Assembly (NCBI RefSeq): GCF_001518015.1 | Contig: NZ_LPUY01000134.1 | Coordinates: 1-64,000, forward strand | Source of the DNA: Tritonibacter horizontis | GTDB lineage: Bacteria; Pseudomonadota; Alphaproteobacteria; Rhodobacterales; Rhodobacteraceae | Length of the DNA stretch: 64,000 bases | Direction of reading: 5' to 3' | In this document: one piece after another, positions 48,609-58,384 of the stretch | Numbering within the stretch: the first letter of the stretch is position 1 | How the letters are laid out: the number at the start of each line of letters is the position of its first letter | The notes under the pieces: model-generated | What the model saw: only the letters and a program-made list of their open reading frames with translations | Told to the model about the DNA's origin: nothing | Databases searched by the model: none | Program-made: the position numbers and the translations under genes

Positions 48609-49075
48609 TCCGATTGCTAAAAACCGGAGTTGCGCTGCTGTTTCTGCTGGCCCTGCCGGTGGCCGTGGCCGCGGTCCAGCCGGACGAGGTGCTGCAGGAT
48701 CCGGCGCTGGAGGCACGTGCCCGTGCGCTGTCCAAGGACCTGCGTTGCATGGTCTGCCGCAACGAGAGCATCGACGAGTCCAACGCCGATCTGGCCCGCG
48801 ATCTGCGGCTGGTGCTGCGCGAACGTCTGCTGGCCGGGGACAGCGACGCAGCGGCGATGGCCTTTATGGTGGAACGCTACGGTGAATATGTGCTGTTACG
48901 GCCCACAACCCGCGGCGCCAACTGGATTTTATGGGCCGCCGGCCCGCTGATGTTGCTGCTGGCGCTGGGGGTGGCGATCCGCTACCTGCGTCACCGCGCC
49001 GCCGACACGCCGCAAGACAACACAACCCTCAGCGCCGAGGAAACCGCGCGGTTGCAAGAGATCCTCAGAGACTAG
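48605..49075 (+). CDS. ccmH: Cytochrome c maturation thioredoxin-like reductase CcmH
   Basis: A 156-aa periplasmic protein with a signal peptide (residues 1-24) and a C-terminal membrane helix (~108-125). The redox motif is LRCMVC (C48 and C51), which keeps apocytochrome CXXCH thiols reduced. It overlaps ccmF by ATGA. ccmI is not beside it. Confidence 0.95.
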   Translation: MIRLLKTGVALLFLLALPVAVAAVQPDEVLQDPALEARARALSKDLRCMVCRNESIDESNADLARDLRLVLRERLLAGDSDAAAMAFMVERYGEYVLLRPTTRGANWILWAAGPLMLLLALGVAIRYLRHRAADTPQDNTTLSAEETARLQEILRD

Positions 49076-49261
49076 ATTGCGCCGTAGGGTCGGATTTGCT
49101 ATCAAAGCCTTGGTCCGCAGTTCACCAAGGCTCCGCCATTTGCTAAACCTGCGATTTACGGACGACATCGGCGTTTCCAATTCTGGATGCCTATGGACAA
49201 GGGCGGACCTCCGCGCGGGGGGATCTCTGCGACAGGCATCCTCTGAGCTTTGGAGGACAAG

Positions 49262-49801
49262 ATGTCCAAGGACGTAATTCGCCTGACCATCCCGGATGTG
49301 TCGGGTTTTGCCAAACAACTGCGCCGCGCGTTGAGTGTGGAGCGCAGGACAGACCCCAGTCATGTCGAGATGCTGAACATCGTTGCCCGGGCCGCCGGGT
49401 TTCGAAACTTTCAGCACCTGAGCCGCCAGACCCCGCCGACACCGGTGATAGATGCCAGGCGCGTCGCGCGGGCGGCGCGCTGTTTTGATGCCCGTGGGCG
49501 ATGGGAGGTCTGGCCGCACAAACGCAGCGTGCGGGCGCTTTGCCTGTGGGTGATCTGGGCGCGGTTGCCGGCCCGAGAAGGCTGGGATGAGCGGCAGATC
49601 AGTGCCATTCTGGACGAGTTGACCGTCTTTCGTGACGCCGCCCAGATCCGCCGCAGCCTGGTCGAAATGAAGCTCCTGACGCGCAACCCCGATGGCTCTG
49701 ATTACGCGCGCGTGGAGACACCGATGGATCCGGAAGGGGCGGCTTTGCTGCGGGATCTGAATGCGCGGCAAAAAACGCAAGCCCCGTCCGGGAAATCCTG
49801 A
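49262..49801 (+). CDS. DUF2087 domain protein
   Basis: A 179-aa protein. The N-terminal part has a short helical domain; the C-terminal ~90 residues are the DUF2087 domain (RWEVWPHKRSVRALCLWVIWARLP, DERQISAILDELTVFRDAAQIRRSLVEMKLLTRNPDGSDYAR). The family is linked to ArsR-type helix-turn-helix proteins, but no partner is visible here. ATG 49262 has GGAGG 5 nt upstream. Confidence 0.85.
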   Translation: MSKDVIRLTIPDVSGFAKQLRRALSVERRTDPSHVEMLNIVARAAGFRNFQHLSRQTPPTPVIDARRVARAARCFDARGRWEVWPHKRSVRALCLWVIWARLPAREGWDERQISAILDELTVFRDAAQIRRSLVEMKLLTRNPDGSDYARVETPMDPEGAALLRDLNARQKTQAPSGKS

Positions 49802-49873
49802 CGCGGCGTTTGTCTTTTCGTGGGCGAGTGCTTAGGTCAACATGCGGAGATCGCCAACAGGGAAGTATTACGC

Positions 49874-50653
49874 ATGGACTATCGCGACATTCAGTATTCG
49901 CTCGACAACGGGCTTGCGACCGTGACTTTGAACCGCCCGCAGAGCATGAATGCATTGACCAGTCAGATGCGGGCGGAAATCACCCACGCCATGAAGGCCG
50001 CCGCCGGCGAGGCACGCGCGGTGGTCCTGACCGGCGCGGGCAACGCCTTCTGCACCGGACAGGACCTGAAGGATGCATCCTCCGGCGGCAACCAGATCGA
50101 TCTGGAGCGCACGTTGCGCGACGAATACACGCCGATGCTCGAAGCGATCTTTGAATGTCCGGTGCCGACGATTTCGGCTGTGAACGGGCCGGCCGCCGGG
50201 GCCGGGGCCAATCTGGCGCTTGCGGCCGATGTGGTGATCGCCACCGAAAGCGCCTATTTCCTGCAGGCCTTTGCCCGGATTGGCCTGATGCCGGATGCGG
50301 GTGGGACCTGGGTGCTGCCGCGCCAGATGGGGTTGGCCAAGGCGATGGGGGCGGCCTTGTTCGCAGATAAAATCAGCGCCCGTCAGGCGAGCGATTGGGG
50401 CATGATCTGGGAGGCCGTGGCGGATGACGCCTTTGCCGCCCATTGGGCTGCGCGGGCGCGGCATCTTGCCAGCGGGCCGTCCAAGGCCTTTGGCGCGATC
50501 AAACAGGCGCTGCGGCAGTCCACCACCAACAGTCTGTCCGAACAATTGTCATTGGAGGCCACGCTGCAGGGCACGCTTGGCCACAGTCGCGATTTTATGG
50601 AAGGGGTCACCGCCTTCGTCGAAAAACGCAAACCGGATTTCGAGGGGCGCTGA
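49874..50653 (+). CDS. Enoyl-CoA hydratase/isomerase, PaaG-like
   Basis: A 259-aa crotonase-fold protein closest to PaaG-type isomerases of phenylacetate breakdown. Seen: LNRPQSMNALTSQM, GNAFCTGQDLKD, NGPAAGAGANLALAADVV (oxyanion hole) and FARIGLMPDAGGTWVLPR. It lies alone, without other paa genes, so the substrate is uncertain. ATG 49874 is chosen from the family start; the frame continues to 49820. Confidence 0.85.
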   Translation: MDYRDIQYSLDNGLATVTLNRPQSMNALTSQMRAEITHAMKAAAGEARAVVLTGAGNAFCTGQDLKDASSGGNQIDLERTLRDEYTPMLEAIFECPVPTISAVNGPAAGAGANLALAADVVIATESAYFLQAFARIGLMPDAGGTWVLPRQMGLAKAMGAALFADKISARQASDWGMIWEAVADDAFAAHWAARARHLASGPSKAFGAIKQALRQSTTNSLSEQLSLEATLQGTLGHSRDFMEGVTAFVEKRKPDFEGR

Positions 50654-50670
50654 GCCGGGTCAGGCCTGTC

Positions 50671-50739
50671 AGGTCGACCTGCTGACAGGTCGACCTGACG
50701 GTGCAGACTGACCGTGCAGACTGACCGTGCAGATCTGAC
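50671..50739. repeat. Short tandem and direct repeats before the terminator
   Basis: AGGTCGACCTG occurs twice (50671-50681 and 50687-50697), and a 13-bp unit GTGCAGACTGACC occurs as two exact tandem copies (50701-50726) with a third diverged copy (50727-50739). Confidence 0.8.
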
Positions 50740-50763
50740 GGGACAGAGCGGACGGGACAGATC

Positions 50764-50803
50764 AAAACGCCGCCGACCCTGCTGGGGCCGGCGGCGTTTT
50801 CTT
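50764..50803. terminator. Bidirectional terminator between paaG-like gene and RTX gene
   Basis: AAAACGCCGCCG (50764-50775) and CGGCGGCGTTTT (50789-50800) form a perfect 12-bp stem. Terminal A and T runs suit both converging genes. Confidence 0.9.
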
Positions 50804-50837
50804 GTTCGGGTGGTCTGGTTCGGGAGGTCTGCTGCGA

Positions 50838-52151
50838 TCAGGCGGCAGGGGCGCTGCGAGCCTGCAGTTCCACCGCCGCAAGTACGGCCTCGGGATCGTC
50901 GTTGCCCCGGACCAGCGCCAACAGATCACCGTTCATGTAAAGCTCCACATCCGCGTCGCCATCGGAATCAAACGTGGTCTCGGCGGTAAAGGTAGCATCC
51001 AGGTCAAGGCCATGCTGGAACACGATTTTTTCGCTTGCCGGGTCGAAGTCGTTGATGATGACGGAGCCTGCATCAATCCAGTCCCCAACCAGAAAGACAT
51101 CGTCGCCCGCGCCACCGCTCAGGATGTCGCCGGCATCGCCGACCAGCGTGTCGTTGCCTTCGCCGCCAAACAGCTCATCCTCGTCGTCTTCGGCAAACCC
51201 GTAGAAGGCATCACGGCTGACAATCGCCTCGCGCGGGTCAAATCCGTCGTTGAAGGCGTCGCGCGCTTCGAAGGTATCCATCGCGGTATCGGGCAGGAAG
51301 GTCGCGCCGTTCAGCAGGTCGTCGCCACTGCCGCCATAGATCGTATCGGCCCCGGCCGCGCCATGCAGGGCGTCATCGCCAGAGTTGCCACGCAGGAGAT
51401 CGTCGCCGTTGCCGCCTTCGAGATAGTCATTGCCTGCGCCGCCAGACATCTGGTCATCGCCGTTGCCACCGAGCATCACGTCAATCCTGGTGCCGCCGGA
51501 CAGGGTGTCGTCGCCCGCGCCGCCGTTCAGGATGTCAGAGCCGGTTTCGCCCAGCAGGCTATCATCGCCGGTCTCACCCAAAAGCCAGTCGTTGCCGTCG
51601 CGGCCGTTGAGATGGTCGTTGCCGGTGCCACCCGCAAGGGTGTCTTCGCCGGGTCCACCGCGCATTGTGTCCTCGCCGTCGCCGCCCAGAACCACATCGT
51701 CGCCGTCTTCGCCGCGCAACATGTCATTGCCGAGCTCGCCGAGGATGGTGTCGTCGTCATTGCCGCCATAGATCAGGTCATCGTCGGCGCGGCCGTTCAG
51801 CGTGTCGTTGCCATCAGAGCCGCGCATGGTGTCATTGCCGACGCCACCGCGCACGCTGTCATCGCCTTTGCCCGCGCGCAGGTCATCGTCGCCGGCCTCG
51901 CCTTGCAGGGTGTCGTCGCCCTCAAGCCCGTAGAGCGTGTCGTTGCCATCGCCGCCCAGCAACAGGTCATTGCCGCCAGCACCGCTGAGAACATCGTCAA
52001 AGATTGATCCGGTCAGCTGAATATCCTGATCCGGGCCGTCATCGGGCTCGCCGTCGTCGTCCGGTCCCGGACGGTTCGAGACATCATCATCGTCGTCGAT
52101 GGAAATCAAAAGACCAGCCGCCAGTAGGGTTCCAAATATGGTCAAAAACAA
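50838..52151 (-). CDS. RTX-type calcium-binding repeat protein
   Basis: A 437-aa protein of GGxGxDxLx nonapeptide repeats (about 20 copies over residues ~55-285 and a second block near 320-355), forming a parallel beta roll that needs calcium. It begins with a hydrophobic segment (residues 2-18) followed by a highly acidic stretch (IDDDDDVSN, residues 17-25). No catalytic domain is present. Start is TTG 52151 with GAGGG 7 nt upstream; a stop codon lies upstream in frame, so the start is well bounded. Likely surface-bound or secreted, but no type I secretion genes are nearby. Confidence 0.87.
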   Translation of the reverse strand: MFLTIFGTLLAAGLLISIDDDDDVSNRPGPDDDGEPDDGPDQDIQLTGSIFDDVLSGAGGNDLLLGGDGNDTLYGLEGDDTLQGEAGDDDLRAGKGDDSVRGGVGNDTMRGSDGNDTLNGRADDDLIYGGNDDDTILGELGNDMLRGEDGDDVVLGGDGEDTMRGGPGEDTLAGGTGNDHLNGRDGNDWLLGETGDDSLLGETGSDILNGGAGDDTLSGGTRIDVMLGGNGDDQMSGGAGNDYLEGGNGDDLLRGNSGDDALHGAAGADTIYGGSGDDLLNGATFLPDTAMDTFEARDAFNDGFDPREAIVSRDAFYGFAEDDEDELFGGEGNDTLVGDAGDILSGGAGDDVFLVGDWIDAGSVIINDFDPASEKIVFQHGLDLDATFTAETTFDSDGDADVELYMNGDLLALVRGNDDPEAVLAAVELQARSAPAA

Positions 52152-52177
52152 AGTCGCGCCCTCGCAAATGATTTAAA

Positions 52178-52196
52178 AGTTAACAATATGTTACCA
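52178..52196. promoter_or_regulatory. CtrA-like near-match upstream of the RTX gene
   Basis: TTAA-CAATATG-TTAC at 52180-52194 differs from the CtrA box TTAA-N7-TTAA by one base. It lies ~30 bp upstream of the RTX start codon in an A/T-rich leader. A single near-match is weak evidence. Confidence 0.3.
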
Positions 52197-52290
52197 CAAA
52201 TTGTCTATTCGCAATCTTTTATTTTCAGAACTGGTCAGACGCGATTGTTTCCGCAGGGGCACCAATTCACGCATCGGGTTTGAGGGCATA

Positions 52291-52324
52291 GAAAAAGCCG
52301 CCGATGTCATCCATCGACGGCTCT
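52291..52324 (-). terminator. Rho-independent terminator after gltA
   Basis: On the minus strand AGCCGTCGATG and CATCGGCGGCT pair with one mismatch around 5 nt and are followed by TTTT. It lies about 30 bp beyond the gltA stop. Confidence 0.75.
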
Positions 52325-52357
52325 ATCTGTTTCAAGTCACTGAGAAGGCTCTGAAAA

Positions 52358-53653
52358 TCAGCGGTTCTCGATATCCACGTAGTCGCGCTCGGTATCGCCG
52401 AGGTACAGCTGACGCGGGCGACCGATCTTGTTTTGCGGATCGCCGATCATCTCTTTCCACTGCGAAATCCAGCCAACTGTGCGCGACAGCGCAAAAATCG
52501 GGGTGAACATCGAAGTCGGGAAGCCCATCGCCTCCAGGATGATACCGGAGTAGAAGTCGACGTTGGGGAACAGCTTCTTCTCGATGAAGTAAGGATCGTT
52601 GAGCGCGGTCTGCTCCAGTTCCTTGGCGACCTGCAGCAGCGGGTTGTCTTCGACACCCAGCAGCTCCAGCACCTCATCGGCGGACTGTTTCAGAACCTTG
52701 GCGCGCGGGTCGGTGTTTTTGTAGACCCGGTGGCCAAAGCCCATCAGACGGAACGGATCGTTCTTGTCCTTGGCGCGGGCGATGAACTCCGGGATACGGT
52801 CGACCGAGCCGATTTCCTTGAGCATTTCCAGACAGGCCTGGTTGGCGCCGCCATGTGCCGGCCCCCAGAGACAGGCGATACCGGCCGCGATGCAGGCAAA
52901 CGGGTTCGCCCCGGAGGAGGAGGCCAGCCGCACGGTCGAGGTCGACGCGTTCTGCTCGTGATCAGCATGCAGCGTAAAGATCCGGTCCATGGCGCGGGCC
53001 AGGATCGGGTCCACATGGTAATTTTCGGCCGGAACCGAGAAACACATGTTGAGGAAATTCGCAGCATAATCCAGATCGTTGCGCGGATATACAAACGGCT
53101 GACCGATGGAGTATTTATACGCCATCGCAGCGATGGTCGGCAGTTTCGCGATCAGACGGATCGCAGCCACTTCGCGCTGCCACGGATCGGCAATATCGGT
53201 GGAGTCGTGATAGAAGGCGGACATGGCGCCGACAACGCCGACCATGGTGGCCATCGGATGCGCATCGCGACGGAAACCGCGGAAGAAGTTGTGCATCTGC
53301 TCGTGCACCATCGTGTGACGGGTCACGCGGGTTTCGAAATCCTCAAGCTGCGTGGCCGTGGGCAGTTCACCATAAAGCAGCAGGTAGCAGACCTCGAGGT
53401 AATGCGATTTGCCGGCCAGCTGGTCGATCGGGTAACCGCGATGCAGCAGGATACCTTCGTTGCCGTCGATATAGGTGATGGTGCTGTCACAGCTCGCGGT
53501 GGAGGTGAACCCGGGATCATAAGTGAAGACGCCCGCCTGCGCGTAAAGTTTGCGGATGTCCAGAACATCGGGGCCCGCAGTCGGCGAGAATATCGGCAGC
53601 TCGTATGTCTCGCCATTCAGGCTGAGCTGGGCAGTTTTCTTTGTATCGGTCAT
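52358..53653 (-). CDS. gltA: Citrate synthase (type II)
   Basis: A 431-aa TCA-cycle enzyme. Seen: [39 protein letters not shown] with catalytic His, [15 protein letters not shown] and [13 protein letters not shown]. It lies downstream of gltX on the same strand but 141 bp apart, probably with its own promoter. Confidence 0.97.
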   Translation of the reverse strand: MTDTKKTAQLSLNGETYELPIFSPTAGPDVLDIRKLYAQAGVFTYDPGFTSTASCDSTITYIDGNEGILLHRGYPIDQLAGKSHYLEVCYLLLYGELPTATQLEDFETRVTRHTMVHEQMHNFFRGFRRDAHPMATMVGVVGAMSAFYHDSTDIADPWQREVAAIRLIAKLPTIAAMAYKYSIGQPFVYPRNDLDYAANFLNMCFSVPAENYHVDPILARAMDRIFTLHADHEQNASTSTVRLASSSGANPFACIAAGIACLWGPAHGGANQACLEMLKEIGSVDRIPEFIARAKDKNDPFRLMGFGHRVYKNTDPRAKVLKQSADEVLELLGVEDNPLLQVAKELEQTALNDPYFIEKKLFPNVDFYSGIILEAMGFPTSMFTPIFALSRTVGWISQWKEMIGDPQNKIGRPRQLYLGDTERDYVDIENR

Positions 53654-53794
53654 AGATGTCCCTTCCTGTTACAGGCGCAGAAAGGGCGCCAAGCCCGTTC
53701 CGCGCAGCGGGGCGCCCGCGCCGACATTTGGCGCAGACGAAGTCCTACTCGAACGGGCTTACCCAGATCTTAACATCAGATCCCAGCGGGCGTG

Positions 53795-55195
53795 TCAGCC
53801 TGTTACGTCATTGAGCCGGGCCAGCGTTTCGTCCCGGCCCAGGCAGATCATCATGTCAAAGACCGAGGGCGTTACCGCACGGCCTGCAAGCACGGCCCGA
53901 AGGGGACCCGCCAATTTTCCAAACTTGGTTTCCTTGGTCTCCGCGAAGGCGTTCAGCGCGGTCTCCAATTCTTCTCGCGTCCAGCTAGCATTTTGCAGAT
54001 GCGGCGTCAATTCACTCAGTATACCAATGGATACTGGATCCAGCGCCTTCTCTGCCTTGGCGTCCCGATCCAATGGACGTGACGTAAGCACAAAATGGGC
54101 TTTTTCAAGGAGTTCCGGGAACGTCTTTGCGCGGTCCTTCAGGCATGGCATGGCCCGTTCCAGCCCCTCCGCTTGCGGCGCTGACAGGGGGGGCTGACCC
54201 GCGGCGGCCAGGTAGGCCTCAATTTCACGCCGCAGCGCCGCATCTTCTGTAATTGCAATATGTTGGCCGCTGAGATTCTCCAGTTTCTTGGTGTCGAAGC
54301 GGGCCGGGCTTTTGCCGATTCCGTCCAGATCAAACCAGTCGCGCGCCTGCGCATCGGTAAAGAATTCATCGTCCCCATGTGACCAGCCAAGCCGGGCCAG
54401 GTAATTGCGCATACCGGCCGCCGGATAGCCCATGGCCTGATACTCCTGCGCGCCGAGCGCGCCGTGACGTTTCGACAATTTTTTGCCGTCCGGCCCGTGG
54501 ATCAGCGGGATATGCGCCCAGACCGGTACATCCCAATCCATCGCCTGATAAATCATCATCTGGCGGGCGGCATTGTTCAGGTGATCGTCGCCGCGGATGA
54601 CATGGGTGACGCCCATGTCGTGATCGTCCACCACCACCGCAAGCATATAGACCGGTGACCCGTCCGAACGCAGCAGGACCATATCGTCAAGCTGGTCATT
54701 TTTGATGGTAACATTACCCTGGACCTGATCTTGGATGACGGTCTCGCCCGTCTGCGGCGCCTTGATGCGGACCACAAAGGGGGCATCGGGGTGGCTTGCG
54801 GCCGCCGCATCGCGCCAAGGGGAGCGGAACAGGGTTGATTTGCCCTCGGCCTTTGCCGCGTCACGGAAGGCGGTGATTTCATCCTGCGTCGAAAAGCATT
54901 TGTAGGCCTTGCCCTCAGCCAGCAGCTGATGGGCCACCTCGGCGTGACGCGCCGCGCCTTCAAACTGGCTCACCACCTCGCCATCATGGTCTAGCCCCAG
55001 CCAGGCCATGCCCTGCAGGATCGTAGCGGCCGCTTCCGGGGTTGACCGCGCGCGGTCGGTATCCTCGATCCGAAGCAGGAACTTGCCACCGCGCCCCCGC
55101 GCATAAAGCCAGTTGAACAGGGCGGTCCGGGCGCCGCCGATGTGCAAAAAGCCGGTGGGCGAGGGGGCGAAGCGGGTGACGACCGGGTTGGACAT
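53795..55195 (-). CDS. gltX: Glutamyl-tRNA synthetase
   Basis: A 466-aa class I aminoacyl-tRNA synthetase. HIGH-type motif [21 protein letters not shown] and KMSKS-type motif KLSKRHG are present. Divergent from comEC (80 bp between starts). Confidence 0.97.
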   Translation of the reverse strand: MSNPVVTRFAPSPTGFLHIGGARTALFNWLYARGRGGKFLLRIEDTDRARSTPEAAATILQGMAWLGLDHDGEVVSQFEGAARHAEVAHQLLAEGKAYKCFSTQDEITAFRDAAKAEGKSTLFRSPWRDAAAASHPDAPFVVRIKAPQTGETVIQDQVQGNVTIKNDQLDDMVLLRSDGSPVYMLAVVVDDHDMGVTHVIRGDDHLNNAARQMMIYQAMDWDVPVWAHIPLIHGPDGKKLSKRHGALGAQEYQAMGYPAAGMRNYLARLGWSHGDDEFFTDAQARDWFDLDGIGKSPARFDTKKLENLSGQHIAITEDAALRREIEAYLAAAGQPPLSAPQAEGLERAMPCLKDRAKTFPELLEKAHFVLTSRPLDRDAKAEKALDPVSIGILSELTPHLQNASWTREELETALNAFAETKETKFGKLAGPLRAVLAGRAVTPSVFDMMICLGRDETLARLNDVTG

Positions 55196-55274
55196 ATGGG
55201 ATATTTACCTTTTGGAAACCTAGAAGGGCCTACGTTTGAGGCCTGTTTACCGAGCCAGAAGGCAGGGAGCAAGC

Positions 55275-57308
55275 GTGCGCATTTGGAGCGCCCTTGATGG
55301 AGTGCTACAGGCCCAGCGGGGACATCTGTTTCCCTGGGCGCCGGTGTTCTTCGGCCTTGGGATCGGTCTCTATTTCTGCAGCCCGCAGGAACCGGGCCGA
55401 TGGGCCTATCTCTCGGTCCTCTGTCTCTGTTGTGTCAGTGGCTGGATGTGTCGCCGGGGCGATGCCAGCGGGATCTTGGCGGTGGCGGTGCTGCTCTGCG
55501 GCCTTGGGTTTTGCTACATGGGGGCGCGGAGCCATTGGGTCGCGGCACCGGTGCTGGAATTTCGCTATTACGGCGCCGTCGAAGGCCAGGTGATCGCAGT
55601 CGACCGCTCGGCCTCTGATGCGCCGCGTATCACGCTGCGGGCGGTGCGGCTGGACACTGTGGCCCCCGCGCGCACGCCAACCCGGGTCCGGCTGTCGCTC
55701 TTTGCCGGTGAGACCCCGGTGCCGGGGGCCTGGGTCATGACCACCGCCCATCTGTCGCCCCCACAAAGCCCGGCTGAACCCGGCGGGTTTGATTTCCGCC
55801 GACATGCCTGGTTCCTGCAGCTGGGCGCAGTGGGCTACAGCCGGGTTCCGGTTCTGCAATCGGCGCAGGCCGCGACCTTGCCGGTGGCAAGCCTACGCCG
55901 CGCGGTGTCGGACTGGGTGCGTGCGCAGATGCCGCCCCGAACTGGCGGCGTGGCGGCCGCATTGATCACCGGCGACCGCGCCGCGGTGCCCCGGGCGGTG
56001 ATTGATGCCTTGCGGGCCAGCAACCTCGCCCATTTGCTGGCAATCTCCGGTCTGCATATGGGGCTTTTTGCCGGCTTGATCTTTGCCACTTTGCGGCGCG
56101 GTTTTGCGCTTTGGCCGCGACTGGCACTGCGCTACCCGATCAAGAAGATTGCCGCAGGCTTCGCCCTGGTGGCGGGCTTTGGCTATCTTCTGCTCTCGGG
56201 CGCCAATGTGGCCACGGAACGCGCGTTTATCATGGTGGCCATAATGTTGCTGGCGGTGATCCTGGACCGGCGCGCGCTCAGCATACGGGCGGTGGCAATC
56301 GCGGCACTTCTAGTCCTGCTGCGCCGACCGGAAACGCTTTTAAGTCCGGGTTTTCAAATGAGTTTCGCGGCGACACTGGCGCTGGTTTGCGTCTTTCAGG
56401 GGGCGCAGCGGTTGGTCACACCCGGACAGCGCGGCCTAAGGGGTGCCGTGTTACGCTGGGGCGCGGCGCTTGTTGTCTCCTCCCTGGTGGCGGGGTTGGC
56501 AACGGCGCCGTTTGGCGCTGCGCATTTCAATATGGTGTCGCATTACGGGTTGGTCGCCAATCTTCTGGCGGTGCCGGTGATGGGGGCTGTGGTGGTTCCA
56601 GGGGCGGTTCTGGCCCTCTGTCTGGCGCCGTTGGGGGCAAGCGCCTTTGGGTTCTGGATCATGTCGCAAGGCCTGTCGTGGATCCTGACCGTGGCCGAGA
56701 CGGTGGCCGGCTGGCCCGGCGCGCGTGGATTTGTGGTCGCACCGGACATTTGGGTGCTGCCCGTTCTGGTTGTCGGCGGGCTGATGGTGCTGCTGTGGCA
56801 GGGGCGTCTGCGTTGGGTCGGAGCGCTGCCGGTCTGTCTTGCGCTGGCGTTCTGGCCGCAGGCGGAGCGGCCACAGCTCCTGGTGTCCGCCGACGGGGGG
56901 ATTGTTGGCCTTCTGACCGATGCGGGGCGGGCGGTCTCGCGCCCCAAGGGCAAAGCGTTTGACGCCGGGATCTGGTTGGAAAACGACGGTGACGGCGCCG
57001 ATCAGCGGCGCGCCTTTGATCGCTGGCCGGGCGGTGCGTCGCAAGGGCGTGTTCAGGTGGCCCTGCTGGGCGACCTGCGTGTTGTCCATGCGATTGGCAA
57101 AGCCGCCGCGGCCTCGCTGCCGCCAGGCTGCGCGGCTTCGGACATCGTGATCCTATCCGTCGATGCGAAAGGACCGGAGGGCGACTGTCGGCTGTTCACA
57201 CCAACCACGTTGCGCCAGACCGGTAGTCTGGCCATTGACGACACAGGCAAGATCACGGCAAGCCAGCGCGATGATCAGCTGCGCCTGTGGTCTGGCCTGC
57301 GCAAATAG
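55275..57308 (+). CDS. comEC: ComEC/Rec2 family DNA-uptake channel protein
   Basis: A 677-aa polytopic membrane protein. The DUF4131-like N-terminal part (~1-170) is followed by the competence channel domain (~190-480: HLLAISGLHMGLFAGLIF, FGYLLLSGANVATERAF, LSPGFQMSFAATLALV). The C-terminal ~130 residues occupy the position of the metallo-beta-lactamase domain but show no HxHxDH, so that domain is degenerate or lost. The best start is GTG 55275 with GGGAG 5 nt upstream; a TTG at 55236 is in frame. Confidence 0.88.
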   Translation: MRIWSALDGVLQAQRGHLFPWAPVFFGLGIGLYFCSPQEPGRWAYLSVLCLCCVSGWMCRRGDASGILAVAVLLCGLGFCYMGARSHWVAAPVLEFRYYGAVEGQVIAVDRSASDAPRITLRAVRLDTVAPARTPTRVRLSLFAGETPVPGAWVMTTAHLSPPQSPAEPGGFDFRRHAWFLQLGAVGYSRVPVLQSAQAATLPVASLRRAVSDWVRAQMPPRTGGVAAALITGDRAAVPRAVIDALRASNLAHLLAISGLHMGLFAGLIFATLRRGFALWPRLALRYPIKKIAAGFALVAGFGYLLLSGANVATERAFIMVAIMLLAVILDRRALSIRAVAIAALLVLLRRPETLLSPGFQMSFAATLALVCVFQGAQRLVTPGQRGLRGAVLRWGAALVVSSLVAGLATAPFGAAHFNMVSHYGLVANLLAVPVMGAVVVPGAVLALCLAPLGASAFGFWIMSQGLSWILTVAETVAGWPGARGFVVAPDIWVLPVLVVGGLMVLLWQGRLRWVGALPVCLALAFWPQAERPQLLVSADGGIVGLLTDAGRAVSRPKGKAFDAGIWLENDGDGADQRRAFDRWPGGASQGRVQVALLGDLRVVHAIGKAAAASLPPGCAASDIVILSVDAKGPEGDCRLFTPTTLRQTGSLAIDDTGKITASQRDDQLRLWSGLRK

Positions 57309-57506
57309 ACGCGCGACCGGCCGACCTGCGCCACGTCCCGCCGCAGACAGGGTGTTTGGGGCAGGGGCCGCTCTGATCACATGCCGTACAATCGGCGGCC
57401 GTTTTGTTCACGGCCCGCCTGTGCCGCAGGCCACCGGGTGCAGGGCTGGCCGAAGTGCAGAGGGTGCCGAAAAAACAGAACCCGAAAAAACGAAACCCAA
57501 AGGGCA

Positions 57507-57525
57507 GCACCGGGCCAGCCGGTGC
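57507..57525 (-). terminator. Possible terminator hairpin downstream of lexA
   Basis: GCACCGG and CCGGTGC pair around 5 nt, 26 bp beyond the lexA stop on the minus strand; a T-rich stretch appears ~20 nt further on. Confidence 0.4.
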
Positions 57526-57551
57526 CGCACCTCGCAGGGATCACGAGCCGA

Positions 57552-58259
57552 TCAATAGGTGCGGATGAGACCGACCAGGCGTCCCTGAACCTCAACCTGA
57601 CCTTCGGCCAGAACACGGGTGGGATAGGCCGGATTGGCCGCAGCCAGTTCTATGGTCTTGCCCTTGCGGTAGTAGTATTTCAGCGTGGCCTCGTGACCCT
57701 CGACCAGCGCCACCACGATATCGCCGTTGTCGGCGCTGCCGGTTTCGCGGATGACAACCACATCACCATCGTTGATGCCTGCCTCGATCATCGAATCTCC
57801 GCGCACTTCGAGCGCAAAATGCTGACCGGTGCTGGACAACATGGCGTTGGGCACCGCCACATGCGCGGTGGCCTGATTGATCGCCTCGATCGGGACACCG
57901 GCCGCGATCCGGCCCATGATCGCCAGTTCGGTCACGCCGCTGTGCGGCGCCGGTTTCAATTCCGGTTCGGCCCCGGCATCGGATTTACCGCCCTCGATCA
58001 CCTGAGGTTGAAATCCGCCATCCCGCTCTGTCAGCCCGCCGAGGTTGTCGGGCAGACGGATCACTTCGATGGCGCGGGCGCGATGGGCCAGGCGCCGGAT
58101 GAAACCGCGTTCCTCCAGCGCCGTAATCAACCGGTGAATCCCGGATTTCGACCGCAAATCAAGCGCGATCTTCATTTCGTCAAAGCTGGGTGGAACGCCG
58201 TCCTTTTGCAAACGCTTGTGGATGAATTCCAGCAGCTGCAATTGCTTTTTGGTCAGCAT
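57552..58259 (-). CDS. lexA: SOS repressor LexA
   Basis: A 235-aa repressor. The N-terminal winged helix (1-~65) includes [30 protein letters not shown]. The C-terminal S24 peptidase half has the self-cleavage bond Ala120-Gly121 (RIAAGVP), catalytic Ser156 (GDSMIEAG) and Lys194 (ATLKYYY). It controls SOS genes by binding GTTC-N7-GTTC; its own promoter has such a box, and so does uvrA in this window. Confidence 0.97.
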   Translation of the reverse strand: MLTKKQLQLLEFIHKRLQKDGVPPSFDEMKIALDLRSKSGIHRLITALEERGFIRRLAHRARAIEVIRLPDNLGGLTERDGGFQPQVIEGGKSDAGAEPELKPAPHSGVTELAIMGRIAAGVPIEAINQATAHVAVPNAMLSSTGQHFALEVRGDSMIEAGINDGDVVVIRETGSADNGDIVVALVEGHEATLKYYYRKGKTIELAAANPAYPTRVLAEGQVEVQGRLVGLIRTY

Positions 58260-58291
58260 GTTCGGCCCCTCTGCATGATGCTTTTGACTTT

Positions 58292-58306
58292 GTTCTAGTC
58301 ATGTTC
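58292..58306 (-). promoter_or_regulatory. LexA box upstream of lexA (autoregulation)
   Basis: GTTC TAGTCAT GTTC (GTTC-N7-GTTC) lies 32 bp upstream of the lexA start codon. Confidence 0.88.
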
Positions 58307-58341
58307 CCGTTTTGTGTCAACGGTTGGTCCATAACGGGAAC
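58303..58341. repeat. Inverted repeat in the lexA promoter
   Basis: GTTCCCGTT (58303-58311) and AACGGGAAC (58333-58341) are perfect 9-bp arms separated by 21 nt. The left arm shares its GTTC with the LexA box, so the right-hand GAAC may be part of an additional or mirrored binding site. Confidence 0.6.
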
Positions 58342-58384
58342 AGAAAAAATCCCTGCCAAGTGGCCGAAAACACAGAAGGTTCAC

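Noticed and set aside
51300-52000. Regular short-period repeats at DNA level, considered as a CRISPR or satellite array
   Set aside because: The period is the coding repeat of the RTX nonapeptide, with no identical repeat-spacer structure.
50802-52007. 401-codon Val/Ala-rich frame opposite the RTX gene
   Set aside because: Its apparent repeats are the complement of the GGxGxD repeats; the RTX frame has a bounded start and ribosome-binding site.
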